A DNA stretch of 64,000 bases from Calliopum simillimum. Lineage: Eukaryota; Arthropoda; Insecta; Diptera; Lauxaniidae. The notes beneath the pieces are model-generated. The model saw only the letters and a program-made list of their open reading frames with translations, made no database searches and had not been told where the DNA came from. The translations under genes and the position numbers were made by a program. Below, piece by piece: positions 1-10,117 of the stretch. The first letter of the stretch is position 1. Every line of letters begins with the position of its first letter. The stretch covers positions 3,844,001-3,908,000 of the forward strand of contig OX638368.1 in NCBI GenBank assembly GCA_951812925.1, written 5' to 3'.

Positions 1-734
1 ATGGTTTTTTGGTCACAGTTCCGAAAATAGCAAACATCAAATTTGTGATAATTTTTGAAAGAAACACACATATTCGTGCATAGTCTATGTGATTTGCTGG
101 ATGTGGTCCGGATTGAAGACGACATCCTTATTTAAAATTTTTGCAAAATGCACTATCTCTGCTCATATAGCAGCCTTCTTAATGTAACTTGGGAAGGCAC
201 CTTGGCGTATAATATTCCTCAAAACAAAATTCTTCATACCTTCGAAACTGTTCGACGGAGATGGTCGAAACTATGTTCATATGTGAACAAACGAAGTCGG
301 TACATTGCCATCTAGCACTTAAAAAACTGTGCGAAGAAATTAAACTTTTCCCGTGTAATAAAAATGGACACAAATGATTCCACTGCGTGACAAATATGTT
401 ACTCCAATTTCTCCATTGCGTCTCTGTAGCATTAACACTGCTCGAGGCGTAATGGAAAGTTGTCACTTAAAGATTTGTCATCGAAGGAAAAAATTCAAAA
501 ATTATCGTTTGTATCCACTCGTGATATAAAATTTAGTTATGTGTTATTTACTTACCAAAATGCACGTTCAAATAATGAATCTTCAATCCAAAGCACTACG
601 TAGTACGTACTGTATTATAAAATTTTCAAATTTTGCTTGACAGTAAAAATGTTTTATTTAATTTTTTTAAAAAGTAAATAAACAATTGATTCGAATCAAA
701 ATACGTAGACTACTTTTTTTTAGCACTTACAAAA
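1..734. other. AT-rich non-coding stretch
   Basis: No open frame here has domain-like composition or splice context, and I recognise no repeat family. I see nothing further in it. Confidence 0.5.
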
Positions 735-1040
735 AAGTTGTGAAATAATTTGAAATTAAAGATTTTCCAAATGTTTTGTCGTATATTCGGAAAACGATAA
801 CGAAAATATTTGGAAATAATCATTTTCCAATTATTTATTTTAATCTTGCAAATAACTTGTAAAAATTCTTAAAAATAAACATTTTCCAAACGTGCACACG
901 TAGCTTTCGAATTTGGTTACGAAAATGTTTGAAAATAAACATATTGTAAATTGTTCTATTGTAAGCTTTCAAAACGGTTCTGAAATCATTTGAAAATAAA
1001 CTATTTTGAAGCGTTAAATCGCAAGGCTTATAAAATTGTT
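735..1040. repeat. degenerate ~60-bp tandem repeat
   Basis: About five diverged units recur every ~60 bases, each around the phrase TTTGAAAATAAACATTTTCC followed by a segment like GTAGCTTTCGAATTTGGTTA. The last three units (from about 865, 925 and 985) are easiest to align. Divergence is high, so this is an old local amplification with no coding meaning. Confidence 0.55.
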
Positions 1041-1175
1041 TGTTGGGAATACAATTTACACTATTTTTGTTTAAATTCAATAGAATCACCATAAAAAATT
1101 CTTTATACTATTTTTGTATAAATTTTATATAGAATTTCATATAAAAGTATTTCAAACTATTTTATGTAAAATTCA
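1041..1175. repeat. dispersed repeat R1, partial copy (copy 1 of 3)
   Basis: Contains TATACTATTTTTGTATAAAT followed by TTTATATAGAATTTCATAT. The same order of motifs occurs at 37620-37925 and 52910-53150. Only the right half is present here. No terminal repeats or target duplication can be defined. Confidence 0.6.
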
Positions 1176-1371
1176 TATTGCCTGAAAACAGCGTTTACTC
1201 CAACTTGAAGCTAGAATATCTCAAAATCCTGCAGGTGTATTGAAAATTTTGAGAATACTCTGCGATTAAGCGTCAAAAAGTTCATAAGACTTCATATAAA
1301 AAGTATTGTGTTCAATACACTTTTGTTTATTTGTTTTTATTTTTTATTTTTTTTTTGAGTGCCTGTTTTTG

Positions 1372-1388
1372 TGCTACGTTGGGCGCCA
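1372..1388 (+). repeat. tRNA-Lys 3'-end fragment with CCA
   Basis: GCTACGTTGGGCGCCA matches the 3' end of a metazoan tRNA-Lys(CUU), including the CCA that is not encoded in nuclear tRNA genes. It is either a relic of a reverse-transcribed tRNA or, on the minus strand, a retroelement primer-binding site. The rest of the tRNA is absent. Confidence 0.55.
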
Positions 1389-1688
1389 GTTGTTATTATT
1401 AATACAGAAAAGTAAACGAAATTTGAATTTGATTGAAATAATGCCACTATCGAGAAGATCAACATCTGGAACGCCTTTTCGCGAATTTGAACTCGGTTCT
1501 TAATCCTGGCTTCAATATCCAAAAATGTCGTTTTCAGACAAATGGCATAGTTCCAAAAAGTATTGAAATTCCTTTCTATAAATGAATTCTATAACTGTGC
1601 TCTTATACATTTTACTGTGGTTTTAATTGAATGATTCTTTGCCAATTTTACATTAAACATTACTACAAAACTATATGTCTAGTTTATT

Positions 1689-2030
1689 ATGCCCCAGACA
1701 GACGGGGCAGCTCTAATGTACATTACAGAAGCAATAATGCGAAACTTTTTATTGCATGATTTCAGGCATTTTTAAATACATATTTCATAGACATTGATTA
1801 AAAGAAAATTTCCCAATTGTTCCAGGATCCAAAAAATTCTAATTAGCTTTTCTGATACGTGTACTTAACTCACTATTTATTTTGTTTTTGGACCCTGAAT
1901 TGGGAAATTTTCTTTTAGTCAATGTCTATGAAATATGTATTTAAAAAATGCCTAAAATCATGCAATAAAAAGTTTCGCATTATTGCTTCTGTAATGTGCA
2001 TTAGAGCTGCCCCGTCTGACTGGGGCATTA
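1689..2030. mobile_element. fold-back (long inverted repeat) MITE, 342 bp
   Basis: Two arms of about 148 bp (1689-1836 and 1883-2030) are inverted copies, with termini ATGCCCCAG and CTGGGGCAT and a loop of about 46 bp. Arm mismatches are few, for example CAGACAG against CAGTCAG. There is no coding capacity. The open frame that starts inside the right arm at 1922 is incidental. Target-site duplication is uncertain (TTA or TA). Structure is that of a palindromic non-autonomous DNA element; the superfamily is unknown. Confidence 0.8.
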
Positions 2031-3739
2031 GTATTCCTAACAAAAATTTTCATCGTTTTACAACACTGTTTTTTTCTATTCCTACATATAAATGGAGCAA
2101 CAGTTTTTTACTTTGTTTTTTATTTAGCAATTTCTTTCTTACTCCTATTTTTTTATTGCCTGTTTTTTATGCCAACATTCTGGCAATGTTCTCTTATTTA
2201 TTTTGCCTGTTGCAAATCGTTGCTCATTTAAAGTAGCGCATAGCTTCTGCTCCTTCTGATGTCCTTCAATTAATGATTCCTGCTTCATCTTAAGTTGAAT
2301 ACTTAAGGATTTCATTACTTTTACTTTGAGAGTTGCTGCTGTTCATTTTATTGTTTTTCCTTTGTGTATGAGAAAACGAAAAAGGGCATTATTAATATTA
2401 TCATCCTTAATGTCGTCTTTGCTGTTGTTGTAATTATCCTTTTGCAGCTGTCTTTTGCCATGATTATATGATTTTCATATTGATTTGCTTTGGCATCCTC
2501 TTTAAGTCGGCACAAACATTGAAGTTCGATCAAAGTTTTTAATTTAATTTGTAGTGTTTGTCTTTGTTACCACCCCTTTGGGAGCGTGGAATGTTGTTGG
2601 CTGGCGCTTTTGTTGAGTAGGGTCTGTCTCGTCAATTTAGTTGGGTCGTATGTCTGTACTTTATATTCGTATTGGGTGTTTTTCGCATGGCGGAACTAAT
2701 TTATTGCATTAAATTTTAATTACGTCTTTTCTCACTTAGGGTTTGTTTCTTCATTTAGTTTTTTCCTGCACTTAAGTCTTCTATTTGAGGTTAGCGTTAC
2801 TAATTAATTTTTCTGCTTAGCAAAAAATGCTAAATTACTATGAATATGTTTTTGTTTTAGTTAGTGCTTTTTTAACAGAAAGTCATGTTCCTTTTTTCAA
2901 ATAATTTTGCATAAAACTTGAACTTTTTACATTTGCATCAGACATAAATTGAAACATTTTTACTGAACTGACATTTTCTAGGAAAAGTAGCTTTTGCGCT
3001 TCAGCGAAAAGGCAAAATCTAAAGTAAAGGCTTATCAAATAAACGTGTTTCCTGCTGAAATGAAAACAAAATAACTTAATTCCAGCTAAATGTAAAGCTT
3101 TTTAGCTTACTCAATGTTCCAGAAAATTCTCTAGTATTGTGAGTTTGTTTTAATTTAAACTGGAATCATTTCGGCAAATGGGATATATATTTGATCTTTT
3201 CTATTTATGTTTTTAAGTAGGTATTTATATGTCGAAAATATGCCATGTTTAAACAAAAATTTTTTTAAAAGGTTGTTCGCTCCACCCTTGTAATTTTGCT
3301 GTCAAGGATTACGGTAAAACATTCGAAAATATTTCATCAAAGCATTACTATGCTATACTTTTTTAGAATGCTGATTAAAAGTTCAAACGTTATTTACTAA
3401 GCTTTGATGTGCTGTTAATAGTTGTGTTATAGCAATTTATATTGATGCATTTTTATACTAAAAAATTTTCAAGTTGATTAATAGCCGCTTATAAACAACG
3501 AAAATATTTACTTAAGAGAATCTTCAAGTTTCATTTAATGATTCGCGTCTAGCATGGCGTATGAGTAATAAGAATTCTTACAGGTTGACGGGAGTGGAAG
3601 TTGAGACCAATTGTGCCAAGTACTTAAATCTAAGAATCTGGAGGAGTTCAGAAATTCTTCTACGTTTAGCTTTGCTTTGACAGTACGCCAGGCAATCCTG
3701 TTTTAATGTGCACAGAATTTTTCTTGTTTTTACTGCAAT
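2031..3739. other. non-coding AT-rich stretch
   Basis: No supported gene. It holds one instance of the recurring CGTATGAGTAAT motif at 3558-3569. Confidence 0.5.
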
Positions 3740-4760
3740 ATTTTTCGACTAAATCTCCATTATACGACTTAATCAAAATTTTTTAACTTTATCAACATTT
3801 TTCGAGCTTAGCTAAATTTTTCAATTTACTCTACATTTTTGACTTAATTAAAATTTTTGCACTGAATCAACATTTGTGACTTTATCTAAGTTTATCAACT
3901 TAGTCAAAACTTTTCGACATAATTAAAATTTTTCGACTTTGTCAACATTTTTTGACTGAATCACAATTTTTTGACACAATCAACATTTTTTGACTGAATT
4001 AACATTTTTTGACTGAATCAAAATTTTTGACACGGTCAAAATTTTTCGACTTTGTCAATATTTTTTGACTGACCTAACATTTTTCGACTTCATTAAAATT
4101 TTTTGACACAATCAACATTTTTCGACTTTATCAAAATTTATTGAATGAATCAACATTTTTTGACACAATCAACATTTTTTGACACAATCAACATTTTTTG
4201 ACAAAATCAACATTTGAGCAGTTCAAAATGAAAATGGTGCAAGTCCAAAACGAGGCAAAAGTAATGTCATATAAATTATGTGCCGTAATGATCGGTTATT
4301 TGGTTGATATCATTTTTTCAACTTAATCTCAACAAGTCCATATCATCAAGTAAATTTTTCGTGAAAACAGAAATCAAGTTTATTCATCCCTAACAAAATG
4401 TCAGCCAATAAATATTATGACATTACTTTTGGACTTGCACCATTTTCATTTTGAACGGCACATTTTTCGACTTTATCAACATTTTTTGACTGAATCAAAA
4501 TTTTTGACACAACCCACATTTTTCAACTTTATCGACATTTTTCGACTTTATCAACATTTATTGATTGAATCAACATTTTTTGACTCAATCAAAGTCTTTC
4601 GACTTTGTCAACATTTTTTGACTGAATCAACATTTTCGGACTCAACATATTTCAACTTGCTCAAAGTTATTATCATTTCCTGACTTTCCGAATTGAACAA
4701 CTTTCTCGACTTAATCAACATTTTTTTATTTTATCAACACCTTCCGATTTATGCGACCTT
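3740..4760. repeat. 19-bp minisatellite, interrupted
   Basis: Imperfect tandem units of about 19 bp on the theme AATCAACATTTTTTGACAC, with variants such as GACTTTATC, GACTGAATC and GACACAATC, run across the interval. The most homogeneous part is 3950-4210. The array is split by a fold-back element at about 4217-4460, after which the same units resume. Confidence 0.85.
4217..4460. mobile_element. small fold-back element inserted in the minisatellite
   Basis: The arm at 4221-4271 (GTTCAAAATGAAAATGGTGC onward) and the arm at 4416-4456 are inverted copies. The outer 30 bp match perfectly; an extra ~10 bases (CGAGGCAAAA) lie in the left arm only. A ~144-bp unique loop separates them. Minisatellite units flank both sides, so this is a clean insertion. 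Confidence 0.75.
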
Positions 4761-4797
4761 TTTCAAATTTAAAACACAAAAATTTTAAATTTTCAAA

Positions 4798-5020
4798 TGT
4801 TAACCTCATTTTATAACAAACAGCCCTGCCTATCATTCCCTCCTAAACAATGCGAAATGCAACCCTGCCTTCAATATACAACCCTGATTTTTTTTGACAT
4901 TTGTATCCTCCTTTTTGTTTCCTTTTTCGTTCTTTTCTTCTTCTTCTTTGGACACGCAACGAACAAACATCGTGTTAAATAAAGATCTTTAATAAAATCA
5001 TAAATCTTAAGTCTTTAATA
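4798..5020 (+). repeat. 5' LTR
   Basis: 223 bp beginning TGTTAACCTC and ending GTCTTTAATA. It is identical to 9891-10113 except for two changes near the start (GCCTATC against GCTTGTC) and one near the end (GACACGC against GACACTC). AATAAA at 4978-4983 is the candidate polyadenylation signal. Ends are TG...TA, with short imperfect inverted termini TGTTAA/TTAATA. Confidence 0.93.
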
Positions 5021-5047
5021 TCTCAGATGTGGGGTACTGAAGTCCAC
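5021..5047 (+). promoter_or_regulatory. candidate primer-binding site, tRNA-Leu-like
   Basis: Immediately after the 5' LTR, TCTCAGATGTGGGG resembles the complement of a metazoan tRNA-Leu 3' region (TGTCAGAAGTGGG) with two mismatches, offset from the CCA. An offset tRNA-Leu site is what I recall for mdg3-type elements. Position is certain; the tRNA assignment is not. Confidence 0.5.
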
Positions 5048-5096
5048 TTTATTCAAAGTCTCCACGGAAGAAATTATTTAAACAAAAAAACGAAAA

Positions 5097-7208
5097 ATGC
5101 CTAAGCAAATCACGAAGCAAATGCTACAGGACGCATTAAGCGCTGCCGGCGTGGGATTTCCAGCAACAGCTACGGTTGCACAGCTCAAGCGCCTGTATGA
5201 AAATTCTGGCCTTGACGTAGGATCCACAGATGACATCAATTTGGAATCCGATGAAATGATTCAAAATGCAGATGCTAACGCCATCGCTGCCGATAATACT
5301 GCCGTCGCTGCTGAAAATATTTCTGCAGGTAGTTCTGCCGCTGCTGCTAAAAATATGTTTGCCGCTAATACTGCCGCCGCTGCTGATGCTGAAAATAGTT
5401 GTGCTGATAAGAGTACTGAAAACGCCGATAAATCAGCTGCCGCCAAAGACGCTCATTTTGAAGATGCCACTGATTTGGGTCGTGCTGGAAGCATTCCAGA
5501 ATCCGACATTTCGTTGAATGAACTCGATCAGGAATTGGAACTTCTCAAAAAACGCAGAGAAATTCTACAGCTTCAGAAACAAATACGTGATCTAGAAAGC
5601 AACGTTAATGTTCGCACCGAAAGTAAGGTATGCTTTTCTGATGTTGAACATGCCGTTCCTAAGTTCAGCGGTGACAACTCGATACAAACAGTGCATACGT
5701 TCTTTCGCGATTTTGAAGAGGTCATGCGCACAGTCAATGCCGATGATCATTTTAAATTATTAAGTTTGCGCCGTTCACTTGATGGAACTGCACGCATATT
5801 CCTCTCGTCTACATCAGCTTTGAATTACAATGCATTGAAATCAGCTCTCATCGACGAATTCGATATCGCAGTTAGCCGCCAAGATGTTTATCGAATGCTA
5901 GCACAACGTCGTTGGAACAGACGTGAGGAATCACTTCATTGTTACATTTTAATTATGCAGTCGATGGCAAAGCAGTCGGACATCCATGAAACTGAAGTTA
6001 TTGACTTTATCATTGATGGTATCGGTAACAACGTCACCAACATCAACTTACTAATGGGAGCCCGTACATTGGACGAACTAAAAAAATTGGTCAATCGTTT
6101 CCAGCAAAAATACTTAAAGCCAGTTATGACCAATTTGAGTGGACGCGGGGCAACTGCTTTTGCTCCTAAAGCACCAGCTTTGAAACAAAATATTAATAAA
6201 AATGCTGAGAATACTTCAACATTATGCTATAATTGCTCTCGAACGGGCCATATTAAACCAAATTGTCCGTATCCGCTCAGACCAAAGGGATCCTGCTTCC
6301 GCTGTTGGCAGATGGGCCATGATCACCATTCATGCCGTAACCCAAAGAAAATTTTAAAGCCGATTGCTGATGACTATGCTGCTGCCGTTTATGATCCTGA
6401 TGATGATTCAATTTTAGAAGCTATAAATTCGGTATGTATTGCCTTTAAAAATGATTCGGTAGGGAGTGCAGATTTTAAACAATTTCTTTCCCTTTTTGAC
6501 ACCGGTAGTCCAATTAGCTTAATAAAGCAGTCGTTGGTCCCAAGAGAGGACATTATGCCGAAAGTGCCGAAAGCAATTTACCACGGTATGGGTGGACGGA
6601 AACTCAAGATTCTTGATAAAATTAAGTGCACTGTAAAATTTCGAAATCAAATATCAAACATACAAATTAATGTCTTACCAGACGATGAAATGTTCGTACC
6701 AATTATACTTGGTCGCGATTTTTTAAAACTTTTTAATATACACTTAAAAAAATTTGAACTGAATTACTGTAAACAAAAACTTTTGTTTATTAATAAAAAA
6801 ATGAAATCTTGCAATCTCGTACCAGATGATTTTACAAATGTTGTAGTTAATGGGTTTAGCCTCCAAAAATCAAAAGATCCGCTTATTCTTGAAACTGAGA
6901 GTAAAGGAGAAATCCTTCCGGCAATTCAGAGTTTTGGCGTAGAAGATAGTTTAACTAGCGTTGATGAGCCTGATGTTGTTAACATTGAAAATGAGAATTA
7001 CACAGAAATTCTTCCGGAAATCGAGGATTTTGGGGCGGAAGAGCGTTCAGCTTTCATTGACGTGCCTGATGTTTTTAATATTGCTACAGTATTTGACGAC
7101 AAAGAAATATATATAAATCCTAGATTAGATTTTTCTAACTATTCAAAATTGAGTGAGTTGATTGTATCCTCTTATAATCATCCCAAAGATGTTACAAGAA
7201 CCTTATGA
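5097..7208 (+). CDS. gag-pro: Gag-protease polyprotein of LTR retrotransposon
   Basis: A 703-codon frame encoding the particle protein and the aspartic protease. The first ~40 residues are basic and helical. Residues ~50-120 are rich in Ala and Asn. A coiled-coil stretch of Leu, Glu and Lys lies at ~140-170. The capsid-like region at ~180-340 begins with a VPKFSGD motif typical of gypsy Gag. Two CX2CX4HX4C zinc knuckles follow at ~378-391 and ~399-412 (CYNCSRTGHIKPNC and CFRCWQMGHDHHSC); they would bind genomic RNA. The protease has the active-site DTG at ~468 and the ILGRDF flap-region motif at ~537. No stop interrupts it. It ends by losing frame about 15 codons into its overlap with the reverse-transcriptase frame. 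Because protease is in the gag frame, the break lies between protease and RT rather than before protease. I chose the first ATG after the primer site. Confidence 0.9.
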   Translation: MPKQITKQMLQDALSAAGVGFPATATVAQLKRLYENSGLDVGSTDDINLESDEMIQNADANAIAADNTAVAAENISAGSSAAAAKNMFAANTAAAADAENSCADKSTENADKSAAAKDAHFEDATDLGRAGSIPESDISLNELDQELELLKKRREILQLQKQIRDLESNVNVRTESKVCFSDVEHAVPKFSGDNSIQTVHTFFRDFEEVMRTVNADDHFKLLSLRRSLDGTARIFLSSTSALNYNALKSALIDEFDIAVSRQDVYRMLAQRRWNRREESLHCYILIMQSMAKQSDIHETEVIDFIIDGIGNNVTNINLLMGARTLDELKKLVNRFQQKYLKPVMTNLSGRGATAFAPKAPALKQNINKNAENTSTLCYNCSRTGHIKPNCPYPLRPKGSCFRCWQMGHDHHSCRNPKKILKPIADDYAAAVYDPDDDSILEAINSVCIAFKNDSVGSADFKQFLSLFDTGSPISLIKQSLVPREDIMPKVPKAIYHGMGGRKLKILDKIKCTVKFRNQISNIQINVLPDDEMFVPIILGRDFLKLFNIHLKKFELNYCKQKLLFINKKMKSCNLVPDDFTNVVVNGFSLQKSKDPLILETESKGEILPAIQSFGVEDSLTSVDEPDVVNIENENYTEILPEIEDFGAEERSAFIDVPDVFNIATVFDDKEIYINPRLDFSNYSKLSELIVSSYNHPKDVTRTL

Positions 7209-8433
7209 ATATGAAATGAAAATTCATTTGACTACGGACGTTCCATTTTATTGTACACCAAGACGATTATCATTTTTAGAACAAAGCGCGGTCCAAAATA
7301 TTTTAAAAGAATTGGAAGCGGAAGGGGTTATACGCCCTAGCAGTTCACCATATGCATCTGCAATTGTGTTAGTAAAAAAGAAAAATGGGCAGACACGTTT
7401 ATGTGTAGACTATAGGGGGTTAAATAAAATAACTGTACGAGACAATTATCCACTTCCTCTTATTGAAGATTGTATTGAATATTTAGCTGATAGACGGGTA
7501 TTTTCGATTTTGGATTTAAAAAGTGGTTTTCACCAAGTCAATGTCTCTCCAGAATCAATTCCGTATACTTCTTTTGTGACGCCCAATGGGCAATACGAAT
7601 ACTTAAAAATGCCGTTTGGGCTTAAAAATGCTCCAGCAGTTTTTCAACGATTTATAAATAATATTTTTAGAGACCTAATAGACGAAAAGAAAATTATAAT
7701 ATACATGGACGATATTTTAGTTGCTACAACTAGTTTTGCAGAGCACTTAGTATTATTACGCACTGTACTTGAACGTATTACGAAGAGAGGTTTGAAATTA
7801 AATTTACCTAAGTGTAAGTTCGGTTACGATAAGATTGAATATCTCGGGTATTCTGTATGTTCTAATGGAATTGCCCCAAGTGAGTCCCACATAAAGGCCA
7901 TAAAAAGTTATCCAGTGCCGACGAATCATAAAGAGCTGCAATCATGCATAGGTTTGTTTTCCTATTTTAGACGTTTCGTGCCGTCCTTTTCTAGAATCGC
8001 AAAACCATTGTTGAATTTATCAAAGCGCAAAACTTATGACTTTGGTCCACAATGTATTGAAGCATTTGACGAGTTGAAAGCTAGGTTGACTGAAGCTCCA
8101 CTATTAGCTATTTATAATCCAGTAAGGGAAACAGAACTACATTGTGATGCTAGCTCTATTGCGTTTGGTGCTGTCTTATTGCAGCGTCAAGACGATGAAA
8201 AAATGCATCCAATAGCCTATTTTTCTAAAACCACTTCTGCTGCTGAAGCTAGATATCATAGCTTCGAGTTAGAGACACTTGCAATAATTTCTGCCTTGAG
8301 ACGATTCAGGGTATATTTGGAAGGTATACCATTTAAAATAGTTACCGACTGTAATTCACTGACCTTGACTTGGGAAAAAAAAACAAGTAAACTCACGAAT
8401 AGCAAGATGGGCTCTAGAATTACAAAATTATAA
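7162..8433 (+). pseudogene. pol: pol segment 1: reverse transcriptase and RNase H, frame-broken
   Basis: This reads in the +1 frame relative to gag and overlaps its end by 47 bases. RT motifs in order: LCVDYRGLNK with DNYPLP, the FSILDLKSGFHQV box, MPFGLKNAP, and the catalytic YMDDIL at residue ~181. The RT thumb contains LGY and the RNase H domain starts near LHCDAS (~326), with HPIAYFSK and FELETLA following. The frame is lost at a run of nine A at 8375-8383, which replaces the end of RNase H with an unrelated tail and a stop at 8431. From 8384 the correct RNase H end continues in the next frame, consistent with one extra A. The first methionine codon is not a likely true start; translation would be expected from gag. 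Confidence 0.9.
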
Positions 8434-9439
8434 CTACACTATTGTCCATCGTAGAGGTGTATCGATGGGACACGTAGACGCTTTGAGTCGCTGTGTTATT
8501 GGAGCAATTGAAGATGTCAATGATGTGGATTTTCAAATTCAAATCGCGCAAGAGCGAGACGAAGACATAAAAGCAATAAGTAAGCGCCTTCAAGAGGGGG
8601 AAGTTAATGGCTTCGATTTAGTTGACGGATTGGTCTTCAAAGTAAGAGAAAGTGGTCGTAGGTTATTGTATGTCCCGAAAGAAATGGAAGATAAAATAAT
8701 TAGACTCATGCACGAAAAAATTTGTCATCAAGCTCTCGATAAAACATATAATAAGATCAGTATGTATTACTGGTTTCCGAGCATGCGCCAGAAGATTGAG
8801 CAGTATATCAGAAATTGTCTGAAATGTATCATGTATGCCACGCCAATTCGTGCCAGTTGTAGACATTTATATAGTATTCCGAAAAATCCTGTGCCGTTTG
8901 ACACTCTTCACATCAACCATTTTGGTCCCTTGCCTTCCCTAAATTCGAAAAGAAAGCATATTTTGCTTGTAATAGATTCTTTCACCAAATTTGTGAAGTT
9001 ATATCCAACAAACTCAACCAGCACGCGGGAGGTAAATTTTGCCCTACAAAAGTATTTCAACTACTACAGTAGACCCAGAAGAATAATTTCCGATCGGGGA
9101 ACGTGTTTCAAGTCTTTAGAGTGCGACGAATTTTTGCTTAAACGAAATATCATACATGTAAAGAATGCCGTGGCTTCTCCTCAAGCTAACGGACAAGTAG
9201 AAAGAGTTAATAGGGTCCTTAAAGCGATGCTTGGTAAAACGACCAACCCAATAGATCATTCTGACTGGTCACTCATGTTACTGCAAGTAGAATATGCAAT
9301 CAACAACTCCGTTCACAGTACTACCAAGAGTTCGCCTAGCATGCATCTATTCGGTGTAGAGCAGCGTGGAGAATTAGTTGATGAGTTTTCTGAATACGTG
9401 AAAGAGAAATTTGAAACTAATTCGGTCGGAAGCCCTTGA
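8384..9439 (+). pseudogene. pol: pol segment 2: RNase H tail and integrase, frame-broken, catalytic Asp to Asn
   Basis: Reads from just after the A9 run. It holds the RNase H end (RIARWALELQ, then HVDALSR), then an integrase. The HHCC zinc domain is HEKICH with CLKC about 35 residues later. The core has LHINHFGPLP, SDRGTCF and SPQANGQVERVN, so the second Asp and the Glu of the D,D-35-E triad are present. In the first position, where gypsy integrases carry Asp (LHxDHxGPL), codon 8915-8917 is AAC, Asn, one G-to-A change from GAC. If the alignment is right, strand transfer would be abolished. The frame is lost again near 9405 in an A/T-rich stretch, ending in a spurious tail at 9439 while the integrase C-terminus continues in the next frame. 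Confidence 0.88.
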
Positions 9440-9716
9440 TGCCATTCAAAAATCCCAAGAATATAGTCAGAATTATTTCCTTAAAAACAGTAGGGGGACA
9501 GAAAAATACAACGTTGGTGACTTTGTAGTCATACGCAATGTTGATACCACAGCTGGGGTCAACAAAAAGTTTATACCTGTATACAGAGGGCCTTATGTTG
9601 TCCATAAAGTAATTGGGAATGACCGGTATGTCATTCGTGATATAGACAATTGCCAATTGACTCAACTGCCGTATGATAGTATAATAGAAGCTTTTCGAAT
9701 GCGAAAATGGCTATAG
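9411..9716 (+). pseudogene. pol: pol segment 3: integrase C-terminal domain
   Basis: About 100 codons in the third frame, continuing the integrase. They contain KYNVGDFVVIRN followed by the GPY/F-type module RGPYVV, then IRDIDN and a terminal helix with FRMRKW before the stop at 9714. The GPY/F module is characteristic of gypsy-group integrases and contributes to DNA binding and multimer formation. No chromodomain follows. The open frame's first codon is TTG, which confirms that this is not an independent gene but the tail of pol. Confidence 0.87.
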
Positions 9717-9849
9717 CCAGTAAATAAGGCTAACCCCATTGACGATAAAGGCAATGCTGCTGATGAAATATAAATTATTAACTACATATTTACTAGCTAG
9801 ATTTTAAGTTTTAAATATTTCGCTTTAAGTATATGTGATGTCCTGTTAA

Positions 9850-9890
9850 AGAAGTTGATCGAGACGATCAAAACGTCAGGTTGGCCGAGT
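9850..9890 (+). promoter_or_regulatory. candidate plus-strand primer region before 3' LTR
   Basis: The sequence just upstream of the 3' LTR, including GAGACGATCAAAACGTCAGG, is where plus-strand DNA priming must occur. It is only weakly purine-rich, unlike a classical polypurine tract, and resembles mdg3-group ends from memory. Confidence 0.4.
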
Positions 9891-10113
9891 TGTTAACCTC
9901 ATTTTATAACAAACAGCCCTGCTTGTCATTCCCTCCTAAACAATGCGAAATGCAACCCTGCCTTCAATATACAACCCTGATTTTTTTTGACATTTGTATC
10001 CTCCTTTTTGTTTCCTTTTTCGTTCTTTTCTTCTTCTTCTTTGGACACTCAACGAACAAACATCGTGTTAAATAAAGATCTTTAATAAAATCATAAATCT
10101 TAAGTCTTTAATA
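9891..10113 (+). repeat. 3' LTR
   Basis: 223 bp with 220 identities to the 5' LTR by eye. The poly(A) signal AATAAA recurs at the equivalent position. It is followed directly by CAAA, the target duplication. Confidence 0.93.
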
Positions 10114-10117
10114 CAAA

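Larger units (their letters stand above)
4794..10117 (+). mobile_element. Ty3/gypsy-type LTR retrotransposon (mdg3/blastopia-like), defective
   Basis: The element proper is 4798-10113 (5316 bp) with 223-bp LTRs, and 4-bp direct repeats CAAA at 4794-4797 and 10114-10117 give a typical gypsy-size target duplication. Internal order is gag, protease, reverse transcriptase, RNase H, integrase, which is the Ty3/gypsy order. There is no env-like frame between integrase and the 3' LTR. The sequence before the 3' LTR (CGTCAGGTTGGCCGAGT) and the leucine-tRNA-like primer site resemble the mdg3/blastopia/micropia lineage from memory; this placement is inference. The LTRs differ at three positions (about 1.3%), so insertion is recent, yet pol is broken by frame changes and an integrase catalytic codon is altered. 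Confidence 0.93.

Noticed and set aside
9717..9890. env gene after integrase
   Set aside because: Only 174 bases lie between the integrase stop and the 3' LTR, with no frame.
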